DNA from: Streptomyces humidus
GTDB taxonomy: Bacteria; Actinomycetota; Actinomycetes; Streptomycetales; Streptomycetaceae
Assembly (NCBI RefSeq): GCF_014649655.1
Contig: NZ_BMTL01000044.1
Coordinates: forward strand, 1-64,000
Length of the DNA stretch: 64,000 bases
Direction of reading: 5' to 3'
Part shown: piece after piece, positions 33,951 through 44,112 of the stretch
Layout of the letters: each line of letters opens with the position of its first letter
Numbering within the stretch: position 1 is the first letter of the stretch
Made by a program: the position numbers and the translations under genes
Notes under the pieces: model-generated
Seen by the model: only the letters and a program-made list of their open reading frames with translations
Told to the model about the DNA's origin: nothing
Database searches by the model: none

Positions 33951-35197
33951 GTGCTGTCCCCATCCCCCCTGCTCGCGCGGGTGTCCCCGCCGCGAGCCAG
34001 TGCTGACCGACCCGCGATCGCGGTGCGGTACCCCTCCACCAGGCGCTCCAGCCCGACAGCCGGGCTGAAGCCCTGCTCGTACCGGCGCCGGGCCGCCTGT
34101 CCCATCTCCCGGTTGCGCGCCGGATCCGCGGTGATCCGGCGCAGACCCGACGCGAGCGAGGCGGCCTCGCCCGGCCGGTGCAGCAGACCGGACACCCCGT
34201 CCTCGACGAGTTCGACGAAGGCGCCGTGACCGGCGGCGACGACCGGCACCCCGGCCGCCATCGCCTCCACGACCACCAGGCCGAACGCCTCCAGCCACGT
34301 CGAGGGAGCCACCACGGCGACCGACCGCGCGACGGCCTCGCGGCATTGCGTCGTGTCGTACAGACCGACATGGCGCACGTCGTCCCGTCCCGCCGCCCAG
34401 GCGGTCACCTCCCGCTCCAGCGGCCCCGTGCCGGCGATCACCAGCGGCACGCCCACACCGCCCCCGGCGGTGAGCTCGTCCCACGCGGCCATGAGCAGCC
34501 GCACCCCCTTGGCCTCCGCGAGCCGGCCGAGGAAGAGCACGTGCTCGCCGGGGCCCGTGCGCCGGACGCCCGGCTCCGGGACGAAGTTGTGCTTGACCGC
34601 CAGCCGCTCGGCCGGCATGCCGGACCGCACCAGGACGTCGCGCTGCGCCGCGGAGATGCAGAAGAACCGCTCCACGCCTGACCACCACCGCCGCCGGTTG
34701 ACCGCCAGGCCGACCGCGAGCGGCACCGTCGCCAGCCGGGAGTTGCGGTAGCAGCCGTGCCGGACGGCGGGCAGCGGCGTGGACCCGACGCACTCGGTGC
34801 ACGGCCGGCCGTCGCGCTGCAGCGTGCCCGGCGGGCAGACCTGGGTGTAGTTGTGCAGCGTGGCGACGGCGGGCACGCCTGCGTCGGCGCACGCGGCCAG
34901 CACCGCGGGCGACAGGAGCGGGAAGACGTTGTGGACGTGCACCACGTCCGGCCGCTCGGCGCGCAGCCGTGCGGCGAGTTCCGCACGGACGGCCGGGTTC
35001 CACGGCACCAGCAGCGGCACCGCCGCCTTGCCCGGCAGGGACCGGGCGGCGATGTCGTCGCTGCGCCGCTCGAACAGCCCGACGCGGTGGCCGGCCTCGC
35101 GCAGCAGCGCCACCTCCTGGTCGACTACCTTGTTCTCCCCGCTCGGCTGCTTCGAGGCATAGCGGTTGTGCACCACCATTACGTGAAGGTCGGGCAT
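33947..35197 (-). CDS. glycosyltransferase family 4, first-listed copy
   Basis: 416 residues, GT-B fold. MVVHNRYASKQPSGENKVVDQEV opens the acceptor domain, with HVHNVFPLLSP. The donor domain has VLFLGRLAEAKGVRLLM and EAFGLVVVEAMAAGVPVVA (the EX7E motif). A CxxC-like segment (CPPGTLQRDGRPCTEC) is typical of this subgroup. It uses a nucleotide sugar at the cytoplasmic face. ATG 35197 lies 2 nt after the preceding stop. Confidence 0.92.
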   Translation of the reverse strand: MPDLHVMVVHNRYASKQPSGENKVVDQEVALLREAGHRVGLFERRSDDIAARSLPGKAAVPLLVPWNPAVRAELAARLRAERPDVVHVHNVFPLLSPAVLAACADAGVPAVATLHNYTQVCPPGTLQRDGRPCTECVGSTPLPAVRHGCYRNSRLATVPLAVGLAVNRRRWWSGVERFFCISAAQRDVLVRSGMPAERLAVKHNFVPEPGVRRTGPGEHVLFLGRLAEAKGVRLLMAAWDELTAGGGVGVPLVIAGTGPLEREVTAWAAGRDDVRHVGLYDTTQCREAVARSVAVVAPSTWLEAFGLVVVEAMAAGVPVVAAGHGAFVELVEDGVSGLLHRPGEAASLASGLRRITADPARNREMGQAARRRYEQGFSPAVGLERLVEGYRTAIAGRSALARGGDTRASRGDGDST

Positions 35198-35199
35198 GC

Positions 35200-36456
35200 T
35201 CAGGTCGCCTCCGATGTGCGGGCCCAGCGCGGGACGGGGCGTCGACGGGCTGCGGGCGTCGACGCGGGAACGGGTTCGGCCGGCGCCGCGAGCAGCGAGG
35301 CGGCCACGGCCAGGTGCAGCAGATACGGCGAGGCGTCGCCCAGCCCGGCCTCGGTGTACGAGGCGATCGCGCAGTAGCTGATCAGGAAGATCGCGCAGGC
35401 CCTCGACAGCGACGGCGGCCGCAGCAGCGCGACGCCGCCCAGCACGATGATGATCGCCGCCACCAGGGCGATGCCGGTCACGCCCTGCTCGTTGTAGACG
35501 GCCAGCCAGCTGTTGTCGATCGGCAGGCCGCCGAACGACTTGTCGCCCAGGCCCGTGCCGAACAGGTGCTGGGAGGTCGTCCGGGGCGCCGCCAGCAGGG
35601 CGTTCCAGACCTTGGCCCGGCCGGTCAGGCTCGCGAAGTTCTCCTGGCTCTGCCCGCGCAGGAACCACGCCTGGAGCGCGGAGCTGAACCCCACCGCGGC
35701 CACCGCGGCGCACAGCACCGCCCAGGAGAAGACCCGGCGTGCGGCGCCGCTGGTCAGGACGAGGGAGGCGATCGCCAGCCCCAGCGCGATGATCAGGCCG
35801 AGGGTGGCCGTCCGGGTGTGGGTCAGCGCGAGCAGCGCCAGGGAGGGCACGATGATCACCGCCGCGCCCGTCCGGTCGGTCCGGCGGCCCAGGAGGAGCA
35901 GCACGGTGAGCCCGGTGATCACCGCGGCGTACTGGCCGATCTGCGGCGGGGTGAGCGGCCACAGCGCGCCCACCAGCCGCCCGCCGTAGAGGTCGGGCAG
36001 GGCGGCGCCCGGCGAGATGACCAGGCCGGCCGCCACCGACCCGAGCACCGCGAAGTACATCCGGATGTGGTGCCGGACGAACGTCGTGCCGCCGTCCCAC
36101 CAGCGGCTGAGCAGCCACAGCGTGCCGACGAAGAGAGCGAGCCGGGTGCAGCGGAACAGCGCGCCGAGCCCGGCCCCCTGGTCCACGCTGGAGATCAGGC
36201 TCGGCACCAGCAGCAGGGTCAGCAGGAACACGTAGGCGCTGGCCCGGACACGCACCCGGGGGTTGGCCAGGAGCGCCAGCGCGAACGCGGCGACCAGCGA
36301 GCCCATGGTGACCATCTGGATGAGGGAGCGGGGCAGCGGGACGATGGTCACGGCCCCGGCGGAGCCGAGGGTGTTGAGGACGAGCAGCCCCCAGACCGCC
36401 CCGACGATCTTCGCCGTGCGGTCTGCGGCGGTGTCCGCGGACCTCATCTCAACCAC
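35200..36456 (-). CDS. O-antigen ligase/polymerase family membrane protein (Wzy-like)
   Basis: 418 residues with about 11 hydrophobic helices and the large loop near residues 270-310 (SLTGRAKVWNALLAAPRTTS, HLFGTGLGDKSFGG, NSWLAVYNEQGVTG). This is the Wzy_C/RfaL pattern. As the only such protein here it is the likely repeat-unit polymerase. GTG 36456 overlaps the beta-helix gene; ATG 36447, directly after that gene's stop, is an equally good start. Confidence 0.88.
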   Translation of the reverse strand: MVEMRSADTAADRTAKIVGAVWGLLVLNTLGSAGAVTIVPLPRSLIQMVTMGSLVAAFALALLANPRVRVRASAYVFLLTLLLVPSLISSVDQGAGLGALFRCTRLALFVGTLWLLSRWWDGGTTFVRHHIRMYFAVLGSVAAGLVISPGAALPDLYGGRLVGALWPLTPPQIGQYAAVITGLTVLLLLGRRTDRTGAAVIIVPSLALLALTHTRTATLGLIIALGLAIASLVLTSGAARRVFSWAVLCAAVAAVGFSSALQAWFLRGQSQENFASLTGRAKVWNALLAAPRTTSQHLFGTGLGDKSFGGLPIDNSWLAVYNEQGVTGIALVAAIIIVLGGVALLRPPSLSRACAIFLISYCAIASYTEAGLGDASPYLLHLAVAASLLAAPAEPVPASTPAARRRPVPRWARTSEAT

Positions 36457-37990
36457 CGTCCTGTGCGCGGAAGGTGCTGCCCTTGTCCTGCCGGTACGGC
36501 GCGGCCTGCCACTGCTTGAAGCCGATGGTCCGGCTCGCGTCGTGGACGACGAAGGTCCACGGCCCGACGTAGGCGTTGTCGTGCCACCGGTTGTGCTGCT
36601 CGCCGGTGATCGCCTCGGCCACCCGCTCGCCCTGGTACGGCGACCAGTCCGGATAGGTGCCGTAGTTGGACAGCACCCCCATCCGGTCGCACTTCACCGT
36701 GCAGTGCACGACGGACTTGTCCAGCACGAAGCGGTTGTCGTGGATGTCCACCCGCTGGGTCTTCCACCGGCAGTCGGACTCGAGCGGTGCTCTGGCGATC
36801 GCGGGCTGCACACAGCGGCCGGTGTCCTTCACCAGCAGCGTGCAGTCGCCGGACGAGGTGTTGGCCGGGCTGTTGCAGAACCGGTCGGCGTTCTCCCACA
36901 GCGTGATGCCGGACCAGTTGTCCTCCAGGACGTTGCCGTAGACGTCGATCTTGTCCGTGCGGGCCCGGATCCGCGGTTCGCCGCCGGACTCGGAGAGGTA
37001 GACGGTCGCGAACGGGAAACTGTCGCCGGCGGCCGCCTGAGCGCGACCCTCCACCCAGTTGTTCCGCCGGATCGTGTTCTTCCGGACGACCGCGTTGTAG
37101 CTGATCTCGTAGATCAGCGCGGCGCCGTCGTTGTCCTCGATCAGATTGCCCTCGATGAGGAAGTCGTTGTTGTTGGTGTCCGCCCACAGTCCGGCGCCGC
37201 GGTTGTCGTGCACCCAGTTCCCGCGTACGTCCGCGCCGTCGACGGCCCAGAACTTGACGCCGCCGCTGCAGCCGCAGTCCGGCCGCCGCCGCTCCCAGTC
37301 GTCCGTGTTGTTGCCCGCGATCTCGTTGCCCTCGAGCACCAGGCCGTCGAGCGGGCCGCCCGCCTTGTAGGCGTTCATGCCGTACTGGCCGTTGTCGCGC
37401 AGGCAGCTGGCGCGGACCTGCTGACGGGCCCCGGCCATCAGCCCGGCGCCGGAGTTGTCCCGGATCGTCGCGTGCTCGATCACCCACCCGTCGGCCGAGT
37501 CGTGGTTGACCACGCCCTCGTCACGGGGCGCGACGAAGTTCCGCACGGTCAGATAACGGATGGTGACGTCGCGGGCGGCGCCGCCGAACGCGTAGTGGTT
37601 GCTCCTGCGGCCGTCGAGCACCGCGCCCGGCGCCCCGACGTAGACGTCCCCTTCCTTGGGGGTCACCTGGTCGTAGCGGTCCGACATGAGCGTGTGCCGG
37701 CCCGGCCGCAGCCAGAAGGTGGTGTGCGGGGGGCTGCTCTCGGTCTTCGCGGCCAGGTCGCCGGGCACCGCGGGGTCGACCGTGACCGCGCCCGCCGGCG
37801 CCTTCGACGGCCCGGCGGCGGGCGCGGCGCACACGCGGGCCACGTCCTTCGAGGGAGCGGAGGGCGCGGAGGGCGCGGCGGTCGGTCTCGGCGTCGCGTC
37901 CGTCGTGCCGCCGTCGCAGCCGGTCGCCGCCGCCAGCGCCAGCGCCAGCGCTGCCGCCGGCAGCGCCCGGCGCCGCCAGTCGATCCCCAC
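36449..37990 (-). CDS. parallel beta-helix lipoprotein (polysaccharide lyase/epimerase-like)
   Basis: 513 residues. The signal peptide ends in a lipobox (LAAATGC), so it is anchored outside the cell. A Thr/Ala/Pro/Ser linker is followed by repeated beta-helix coils: RDVTIRYLTVRNF, WVIEHATIRDNSGAGLMAG, LEGNEIAGNN, FLIEGNLIEDNDGAALIYEIS, IDVYGNVLEDNWSG. Such right-handed beta-helices occur in alginate epimerases (AlgG type) and polysaccharide lyases. Which activity applies cannot be told; conserved catalytic residues were not pinned. GTG start with a GGGAGGG ribosome-binding site. Confidence 0.85.
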   Translation of the reverse strand: MGIDWRRRALPAAALALALAAATGCDGGTTDATPRPTAAPSAPSAPSKDVARVCAAPAAGPSKAPAGAVTVDPAVPGDLAAKTESSPPHTTFWLRPGRHTLMSDRYDQVTPKEGDVYVGAPGAVLDGRRSNHYAFGGAARDVTIRYLTVRNFVAPRDEGVVNHDSADGWVIEHATIRDNSGAGLMAGARQQVRASCLRDNGQYGMNAYKAGGPLDGLVLEGNEIAGNNTDDWERRRPDCGCSGGVKFWAVDGADVRGNWVHDNRGAGLWADTNNNDFLIEGNLIEDNDGAALIYEISYNAVVRKNTIRRNNWVEGRAQAAAGDSFPFATVYLSESGGEPRIRARTDKIDVYGNVLEDNWSGITLWENADRFCNSPANTSSGDCTLLVKDTGRCVQPAIARAPLESDCRWKTQRVDIHDNRFVLDKSVVHCTVKCDRMGVLSNYGTYPDWSPYQGERVAEAITGEQHNRWHDNAYVGPWTFVVHDASRTIGFKQWQAAPYRQDKGSTFRAQDGG

Positions 37991-38003
37991 GTGCCCTCCC
38001 CCC

Positions 38004-39968
38004 TTACCGACCCTGGAACCTGAGCACGGTGGTGAAGTCCTCCGTGCCGTCGGTGAAGCCGGTGCCCACCAACGTGGTGGCGGGTTCCCTGCGCCCGAAT
38101 CCGGCGGAGTACCAGCCCAGCGGCGGGTCGCTCTCGCCGCGATGCGCCCGCCAGCTCAGCTGCCCGGGCAGGTCGAGCGCCGCAAAGCGGTCCTCGCCGT
38201 CCCGGGTCCAGGTGAGCGCGGCCCGGTCCGCCACCAGCTCCGCGGCGATCGCCGGGCCGAGGTGGAACGCCAGCCGCACGGCCCGGCGCGGGCCGCCGCG
38301 CACCTCGTCGACCACCGTCAGCTCGCGGCTCGCGGCCGCCAGTTCCACCCGGCGGCGGTGCACGGTGGGCCGGTAGCCGTCGTGCTCGGCGTACCAGCGG
38401 GCCACCCCCTCCCCGGACGTGTCCGCGACCAGGACCCGGCTGCGGGCCTGCCGGGTCCACAGGAACGGGCCGCCGGAGACGGACTGGTCGACGCCGTCCA
38501 GCTGCAGGGTGTTGTGGCCGAGGGTCGAGCGGAAGTACCGCCGCCACTCGGGCTGCCCGTGGTAACAGAACGTCCCCGGGTCGGCGAGCACGTCGACCCC
38601 GTCGTGCCGGACCTCCACCGACAGCGCGTCCGCGTGGGCGTGCGCGGCGATCGACAGGAACCCGTGCGGACCGCCGTCGCAGCGGCACCAGATCTCCTCC
38701 GGCCCCCGCAGGACGGTCATGCCCGCGTCGGCGAAATGAGCCGGCCTGACCGCCGGACGGGGCACGGCCCGCGGGGCCGCGTTCTTCGCGTACGGCTTGA
38801 TGAGCGCGGCCAGCAGCGGGGTGCGCAGGTCGGCGGCGGTCACCGCGGGCCACCAGTCGAGCCGCCCGAACACGGCGTCCCCGGTGGCCAGCAGCGAGGC
38901 CCAGCGGTCGGTGCCCTCGCCGTCCACGACCAGACCGTGACCGTCGTCCGCGTCGCCCTGGCGCGGCGGCCGCAGCCGGTTGTCCACGACGGCCGCGAGG
39001 GCGTCGGTCATCCGCAGCAGCACCGGCCGGAGCGCCGCGGGCACCGCGACGCCCGCGGCGTCCGCCTCGGCCAGCGCGGCCAGACCGAGCTCCAGCACCA
39101 GCCCGTGGTACTCGGTCGCCAGCTCGCGGTTGAGGCCGGAGAGGAAGGTGTTGCCGCGCAGGTTGCGGTCCAGCGACCGCAGCGCGTCGGCCCGCCAGCG
39201 CGCCGAGGAGGGGAACCACCCGAACGCGCAGGACGCGGCGAACTGCCCGGCCGCCTCGGCCACGACGTGGTTGTTCGCCGAGGAGCCCCGGCTGGGGAAG
39301 GCGGCCAGCCAGCGCTGATGGTGCCAGATCTGGTTCAGCGCCACCGGGTTGTCCTCGAACAGCGCGGCCGCGCCCGGCCACCCGTCGAGCAGCCGGCGGA
39401 TCCACACCCAGGACAGCAGCCGGATGCCCAGCTCGATGCCGCTGATCCAGTGCACCCCGCGCAGCGGCGTGTTGGCCGTCCACCACGACCGCAGGTGCTC
39501 GGCCACCCGCTCGGCGTACCGCTCGTTCCCGGTGACGGCGTAGGCGGCGGCGAGCACCGTGAGGTACTGGTGCCGGGACAGCTCCCAGATCTGCTTGACG
39601 TCCCCGACCGCGTCCTCGTTCCGGTAGGGCACGTCGAAGGCGTAGGCCCACGGCGCCCGCCGCCCGGTCTTCGGGTCGCGGCACCAGTCCGGGTCGGCGA
39701 GGTCGTCGCGTTCCACCCCGAAGTACTCGACGCGTCCGGCCATCAGCCGGTCCGCCTCGGCGACGAGACGTTTCACGGCGTCCGGCGGCGCCGCGGCGGC
39801 CGTCCCCGAGGGCAGCACCGCGGTGAACCGGGCGCCGGTCACCCGCGGGGCGGCCGGCGGTGCCGACCGCCACCGTCGCCTGCGCACCGCGTCGCCCACC
39901 CGGCCGCCGACCTCGCGCGGCCCCATCCGGGACAGCCGCCGCAGGTACCAGCCCGCGCTCATGGTCAT
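38004..39968 (-). CDS. heparinase II/III family protein
   Basis: 654 residues. An N-terminal alpha/alpha toroid (NHVVAEAAGQFAASCAF, HWISGIELGIRLLSWVW) precedes the Hepar_II_III beta domain with AHAHADALSVEVRHDGVDVLADPGTF and TLGHNTLQLDG. The family cleaves uronic-acid polysaccharides by beta-elimination or acts as a companion protein in exopolysaccharide loci. No signal peptide is obvious, so it may act in the cytoplasm or be exported another way. ATG 39968 overlaps the preceding stop by ATGA. Confidence 0.9.
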   Translation of the reverse strand: MTMSAGWYLRRLSRMGPREVGGRVGDAVRRRRWRSAPPAAPRVTGARFTAVLPSGTAAAAPPDAVKRLVAEADRLMAGRVEYFGVERDDLADPDWCRDPKTGRRAPWAYAFDVPYRNEDAVGDVKQIWELSRHQYLTVLAAAYAVTGNERYAERVAEHLRSWWTANTPLRGVHWISGIELGIRLLSWVWIRRLLDGWPGAAALFEDNPVALNQIWHHQRWLAAFPSRGSSANNHVVAEAAGQFAASCAFGWFPSSARWRADALRSLDRNLRGNTFLSGLNRELATEYHGLVLELGLAALAEADAAGVAVPAALRPVLLRMTDALAAVVDNRLRPPRQGDADDGHGLVVDGEGTDRWASLLATGDAVFGRLDWWPAVTAADLRTPLLAALIKPYAKNAAPRAVPRPAVRPAHFADAGMTVLRGPEEIWCRCDGGPHGFLSIAAHAHADALSVEVRHDGVDVLADPGTFCYHGQPEWRRYFRSTLGHNTLQLDGVDQSVSGGPFLWTRQARSRVLVADTSGEGVARWYAEHDGYRPTVHRRRVELAAASRELTVVDEVRGGPRRAVRLAFHLGPAIAAELVADRAALTWTRDGEDRFAALDLPGQLSWRAHRGESDPPLGWYSAGFGRREPATTLVGTGFTDGTEDFTTVLRFQGR

Positions 39969-42157
39969 GGCGCGCTCGTCAACGTCACCGGCGCGCCGCC
40001 CGCCAGGCCGGCCTGTACGGCGAGGGTGGCCGCCGTGGTGGCGACCAGCGACTCCAGCGGCACCGGCATCGGCCCGCCGGTCCGCACGGCCTTGACGAAC
40101 GCGGCCAGTTCGGCGGACTGGCCCTTGTCCCGGGCCTTGGGCAGCCGCGAACTGACCCACCGCTTGCCGGCGTACACCGACGCGCGGACGAAGTCGTCGA
40201 GCCGCAGCACCTTGCCGTCGGCGATCAGGTCCAGCGTCTCCTTGGGAAAGCCGGGCGAGCCGGTGGTGACGTAGCTGATGGCGGCGGTGGAACCGTCCGG
40301 GTAGCGCAACACGACCTGGAGGTCCTCGTTGCCGGACGGGGCGACCGCGTACACCGAGACCGGATCGGCCCCGAGGAGCCAGCTCGCCGTGTCGATGAAG
40401 TGCCCGCCCTCGCCGGCGAACCGCGAGCCCTCGGTGTCCTGCCGGAGATACCAGCTGCCGTGATCGAGCCGGCCCGCGTTGACCAGGTAGCGCAGGCTCG
40501 CCGGACCGGTCCGGACGCCGAACCGCTTCCTGGCCTCCTGCAGCAGCGGCGCGAAGCGGCGGTTGAAGCCCACCTGCAGCCGGTCGTTGCCGGACTCCTC
40601 CACCGCCGCGAGCACACCGGCCAGCTCGTCCCCGGTCAGCGCCAGCGGCTTCTCCACGAACACGGTCTTGCCGGCCAGCAGCGCCTTGCGCGTCAGCTCG
40701 GCGTGCGAGCTGTGCCGGGTGACCACGAACACCGCGTCGACGGACTCGTCGCCGAGCACGGCGTCGAGATCGGTGGTCGCGCCGGCGAAGCCGAACTTGC
40801 GCTGCGCGTTGGCCGCGGACAGCGCCGTCGTCGTGACGACCGTGGACAGCTCGACGCCCTCGCGCTGCGCCAGGTGCGGCAGCAGCATCGACGTCGCGTA
40901 GTTGCCCGCGCCGACGAACGCCAGCCGCACCGGCGACTTCACGGGCCGGGCCGGGACGGGCACGGCGCCGCCGGAGCGCCCGACCGCGGGCACGGTCACC
41001 GCCGGGGCCTGCGCCCGCGGCGCCTCCTCCTGCTGCCCGGGGTAGCGGAAGAGGACGGCCACGGCCTTCAGTTCGCCGTCCTTCAGACTCCGGTACGTCT
41101 CGACGGCGTCGTCGAAGTCGGCGACATGGGAGACCAGGGGCTCGACGTCGACGCGGCCGCGGGCCGCGAGGTCGAGGAAGCACGCCAGGTTGCGGCGCTC
41201 GGTCCAGCGCACATAGCCGATCGGGTAGTCCCGCCCCTCCAGCTCGTACGCCGGGTCGTAGCGCCCGGGGCCGTAGCTGCGGGAGAAGCGGACGTCCAGC
41301 TCCTTCTCGTAGTACGCGTTCCACGGCAGGTCCAGACGGCACTTGCCGATGTCGACGACCCGGCCGCGGTCCCGGCTCAGCCGGGCGGCCAGTTCGACGG
41401 GCTGGTTGCTGCCGCCGCCGGCGGCCAGGTACACCTGGTCCACGCCGTGCCCGCCGGTGAGTTCGGCGACGGCACTCTCCACGGCCGCGGAGCCGGGATC
41501 ACCGCAGGCCGCCGCGCCCAGGCGCTCGGCGAGCTCACAGCGCGCCGGGTCGGGGTCCGCCCCGACGACGCGGACTCCCGAGGCGGCCAGCAGCTGCACC
41601 ACCAGCTGCCCGATCAGCCCCAGGCCGACGACCAGCGCCACCTCGCCGAGCCGCGACTCGCCCTGGCGGACGCCCTGCATGGCGATCGACCCGACGGTGC
41701 CGAACGCCGCGTGCCGCGCCGGGAGGCCGTCCGGCACCGGGGCGTACAGGTTCTTGGGCACCCAGTTCAGCTCGGCGTGCAGCGCGTGCTCGTTGCCGGC
41801 GCAGGCCACGAGGTCGCCGGCCTTCACGTCGTCCACCCCGGCGCCGACCTGCTCGACCACCCCGCACAGCGAGTAGCCCAGCGGCGTGTAGGAGTCCAGC
41901 TTGCCCATCACCTTGCGGTACGTGGCGGGCACCCCGTTGGCGGCCACGCTCTGCACGACCTTGGCCACCTGGTCCGGCCGGGAGCGGGCCTTGCCCAGCA
42001 TCGACATGCCGGCCTCGGACACCTTCATCAGCTCGGTGCCGGTGGAGATCAGCGAGAACGCGCTCCGCACCAGCACACCGCCCGGCTTGCACCCCGGCGC
42101 CGGCACGTCGAGCAGTGCGAGCTCACCGCTCTTGTAGTTCTGCACAACCTGTTTCAC
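39965..42157 (-). CDS. two-domain dehydrogenase: zinc-alcohol-dehydrogenase-like plus Gfo/Idh/MocA oxidoreductase
   Basis: 730 residues. The N-terminal half is MDR-like (LGYSLCGVVEQVGAGV, VCAGNEHA-type segment, ALVVGLGLIGQLVVQLLAASG). The C-terminal half is Gfo/Idh/MocA-like (LAFVGAGNYATSMLLPHL, VFVEKPLALTGDEL with the EKP motif, FIDTASWLLGADP). The fusion recurs in bacterial exopolysaccharide loci next to heparinase II/III proteins and AsnB. It probably oxidises and reduces a sugar nucleotide or inositol in succession. GTG 42157 follows GAGGA; the gap to asnB is 17 nt. Confidence 0.88.
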   Translation of the reverse strand: MKQVVQNYKSGELALLDVPAPGCKPGGVLVRSAFSLISTGTELMKVSEAGMSMLGKARSRPDQVAKVVQSVAANGVPATYRKVMGKLDSYTPLGYSLCGVVEQVGAGVDDVKAGDLVACAGNEHALHAELNWVPKNLYAPVPDGLPARHAAFGTVGSIAMQGVRQGESRLGEVALVVGLGLIGQLVVQLLAASGVRVVGADPDPARCELAERLGAAACGDPGSAAVESAVAELTGGHGVDQVYLAAGGGSNQPVELAARLSRDRGRVVDIGKCRLDLPWNAYYEKELDVRFSRSYGPGRYDPAYELEGRDYPIGYVRWTERRNLACFLDLAARGRVDVEPLVSHVADFDDAVETYRSLKDGELKAVAVLFRYPGQQEEAPRAQAPAVTVPAVGRSGGAVPVPARPVKSPVRLAFVGAGNYATSMLLPHLAQREGVELSTVVTTTALSAANAQRKFGFAGATTDLDAVLGDESVDAVFVVTRHSSHAELTRKALLAGKTVFVEKPLALTGDELAGVLAAVEESGNDRLQVGFNRRFAPLLQEARKRFGVRTGPASLRYLVNAGRLDHGSWYLRQDTEGSRFAGEGGHFIDTASWLLGADPVSVYAVAPSGNEDLQVVLRYPDGSTAAISYVTTGSPGFPKETLDLIADGKVLRLDDFVRASVYAGKRWVSSRLPKARDKGQSAELAAFVKAVRTGGPMPVPLESLVATTAATLAVQAGLAGGAPVTLTSAP

Positions 42158-42174
42158 CCGAAGTCCTCTTGTCT

Positions 42175-44109
42175 CTACGCAGTCGAGGGAGAGTTCTGGC
42201 CGGCCCCGGAGACCGCGCCGCGGTACCAGTACTCGAGGGTCAGCACATGCCACAGATGCTTGGAGAAGTCCTGCTGTCCGGCGGCGTCCTCGGCGACCAT
42301 GCGCGCCAGCGCGTCGCGGCGCAGGATCCCGGAACGGACGAGCTCGCCGTCGTTGATGACCTCGCGCACCAGCGGAGCCAGATCGCGGCTCATCCAGGCG
42401 CGCAGCGGGGCACTGAACAGGCCCTTGGGCCGGTACACGATCTCCCGGGGCAGGACCGAGGCGGCCGCCTCCTTGAGGACGGCCTTGCCCTGCCGTCCGA
42501 CGATCTTGCGGTCGCCGGGCACGGCGAAGGCCGCCCTGACCACCTCGACGTCCACGTACGGCACCCGCACCTCCGTCGACGCGGCCATGCTCGACCGGTC
42601 CGTGTAGGCGAGGTTCAGGCCCGGCAGGAACATCCGGGCGTCGCCCAGGCACATACGGTTGACGAAGTCGTCGAGGTCGTTGTCCTCGTAGACGTCCGCG
42701 TGCTCGCTCAGCACGTCGTCGACCGTCCCGGCCAGGTCCGGATCGACCAGCGCCAGCAGCTCGCCCCGGTCGTACAGGGTGTAGCTGCGCCTAAACGCCG
42801 TCTCCTCCGGCAGATCGGCGAAGGACAGGAACCGCTTCGCGAAGCGCACCGACCGGTATCCGCGGCGGGCCGAGGCGACCGGCAGCCGGTCCACGGCGGC
42901 GGACAGGCCGCGCCGCAGCGGCCGCGGGACGCCCTGGTAGCGCAGCGCGAGCAGGTTGGCCAGGTGCTTGCGGTAACCGGCGAACAGCTCGTCGGCGCCC
43001 ATCCCCGACAGCATCACCTTCACCCCGGCCTCCCGGGCGGCCCGGCAGATCAGGAACGTGTTGATCGCGGCGGGGTCGCCGATCGGCTCGTCCAGGTGGT
43101 ACGTCATCTGCGGCAGCAGGTCGAGCACGTTCGGGGCGATCTCGATCTCGTGCAGATCGACGCCGAACCGCTCGGCCACCTGCCGGGCGTGGCGCAGGTC
43201 GTCCGGCATCGCCTCGAACCTGGCGTCCTCGGCGCGGAACCCGATCGTGTAGGCGGAGATCCCGGGCCGGTCGCGGGCCGCCAGCGCGGTCAGGTAGCTC
43301 GAGTCGAGTCCGCCGGAGAGGAAGGTCGCCACGGGCACGTCGGAGAGCAGGTGACGCCGGGTCGACTCCTCGACGACGGCGGCGATGTCCGGCCGCTCCC
43401 CGCCGCGGGCGCGCTCCGCGCCCTCGGCGGCGACGTCCCGCAGGTTCCAGAACCGGCCGCGCTCCACCCGGCCGTCGGGCCGGCACCGCAGCCAGCTCCC
43501 CGGGGGCAGCTTCTCCGCCTCGCGGAACGCGCACCGCGAGTCGGGCACCCAGTAGTACAGCAGCGACGCCACCAGCGCCGCGTGGTCCACCTCCAGCGAA
43601 CCGCCGGTCACGGCGGCCAGCGCCTTCAGCTCGGAGGCGAACACCAGCCCCGCGCCGCGCCGCAGCAGGAACAGCGGCTTGATGCCGAGCTGGTCGCGGG
43701 CGAGCACCAGCTCACCGGTGCGCTCGTCGAAGACCCCGAACGCGAACATGCCGCGCAGCCGGGGCAGGCAGTCCGTGCCCCAGCGCCGCCAGGCCTCCAG
43801 CAGCACCTCGGTGTCGGAGGTGCCGCGGAAGCGCACCCCGGCCGCGGCCAGCTCGGCACGCAGCTCGGGCGCGTTGTACAGCTCGCCGTTGTACGTCAGG
43901 ACGAGGCCGTCCGAGGCCATCGGCTGGGCGCCCGTCTCGGACAGGTCGACGATGGCCAGCCGGCGGTGCCCGAGCTGCACTTCGCCGTCGCCGAGGGGAT
44001 GGCCGTAGCGGCCCGCCCCGTCCGGACCGCGGTGGGCCAGGGTCTCGGTGAGCCGGTCGGTCACGGCCTTTCCGTCCGGCCATCGGTAAGTGCCTGCGAT
44101 GCCACACAT
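42175..44109 (-). CDS. asnB: asparagine synthase (glutamine-hydrolysing) family amidotransferase
   Basis: 644 residues. MCGIAGTY supplies the N-terminal Cys nucleophile of a class II glutaminase. The AsnB domain has the PP-loop FLSGGLDSSYLTAL and GADELFAGY. In polysaccharide loci such enzymes usually amidate a uronic acid carboxyl rather than make asparagine, which fits the AlgD-like dehydrogenase in this operon. It starts 3 nt after the Wzz-like gene ends. Confidence 0.93.
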   Translation of the reverse strand: MCGIAGTYRWPDGKAVTDRLTETLAHRGPDGAGRYGHPLGDGEVQLGHRRLAIVDLSETGAQPMASDGLVLTYNGELYNAPELRAELAAAGVRFRGTSDTEVLLEAWRRWGTDCLPRLRGMFAFGVFDERTGELVLARDQLGIKPLFLLRRGAGLVFASELKALAAVTGGSLEVDHAALVASLLYYWVPDSRCAFREAEKLPPGSWLRCRPDGRVERGRFWNLRDVAAEGAERARGGERPDIAAVVEESTRRHLLSDVPVATFLSGGLDSSYLTALAARDRPGISAYTIGFRAEDARFEAMPDDLRHARQVAERFGVDLHEIEIAPNVLDLLPQMTYHLDEPIGDPAAINTFLICRAAREAGVKVMLSGMGADELFAGYRKHLANLLALRYQGVPRPLRRGLSAAVDRLPVASARRGYRSVRFAKRFLSFADLPEETAFRRSYTLYDRGELLALVDPDLAGTVDDVLSEHADVYEDNDLDDFVNRMCLGDARMFLPGLNLAYTDRSSMAASTEVRVPYVDVEVVRAAFAVPGDRKIVGRQGKAVLKEAAASVLPREIVYRPKGLFSAPLRAWMSRDLAPLVREVINDGELVRSGILRRDALARMVAEDAAGQQDFSKHLWHVLTLEYWYRGAVSGAGQNSPSTA

Positions 44110-44112
44110 GTG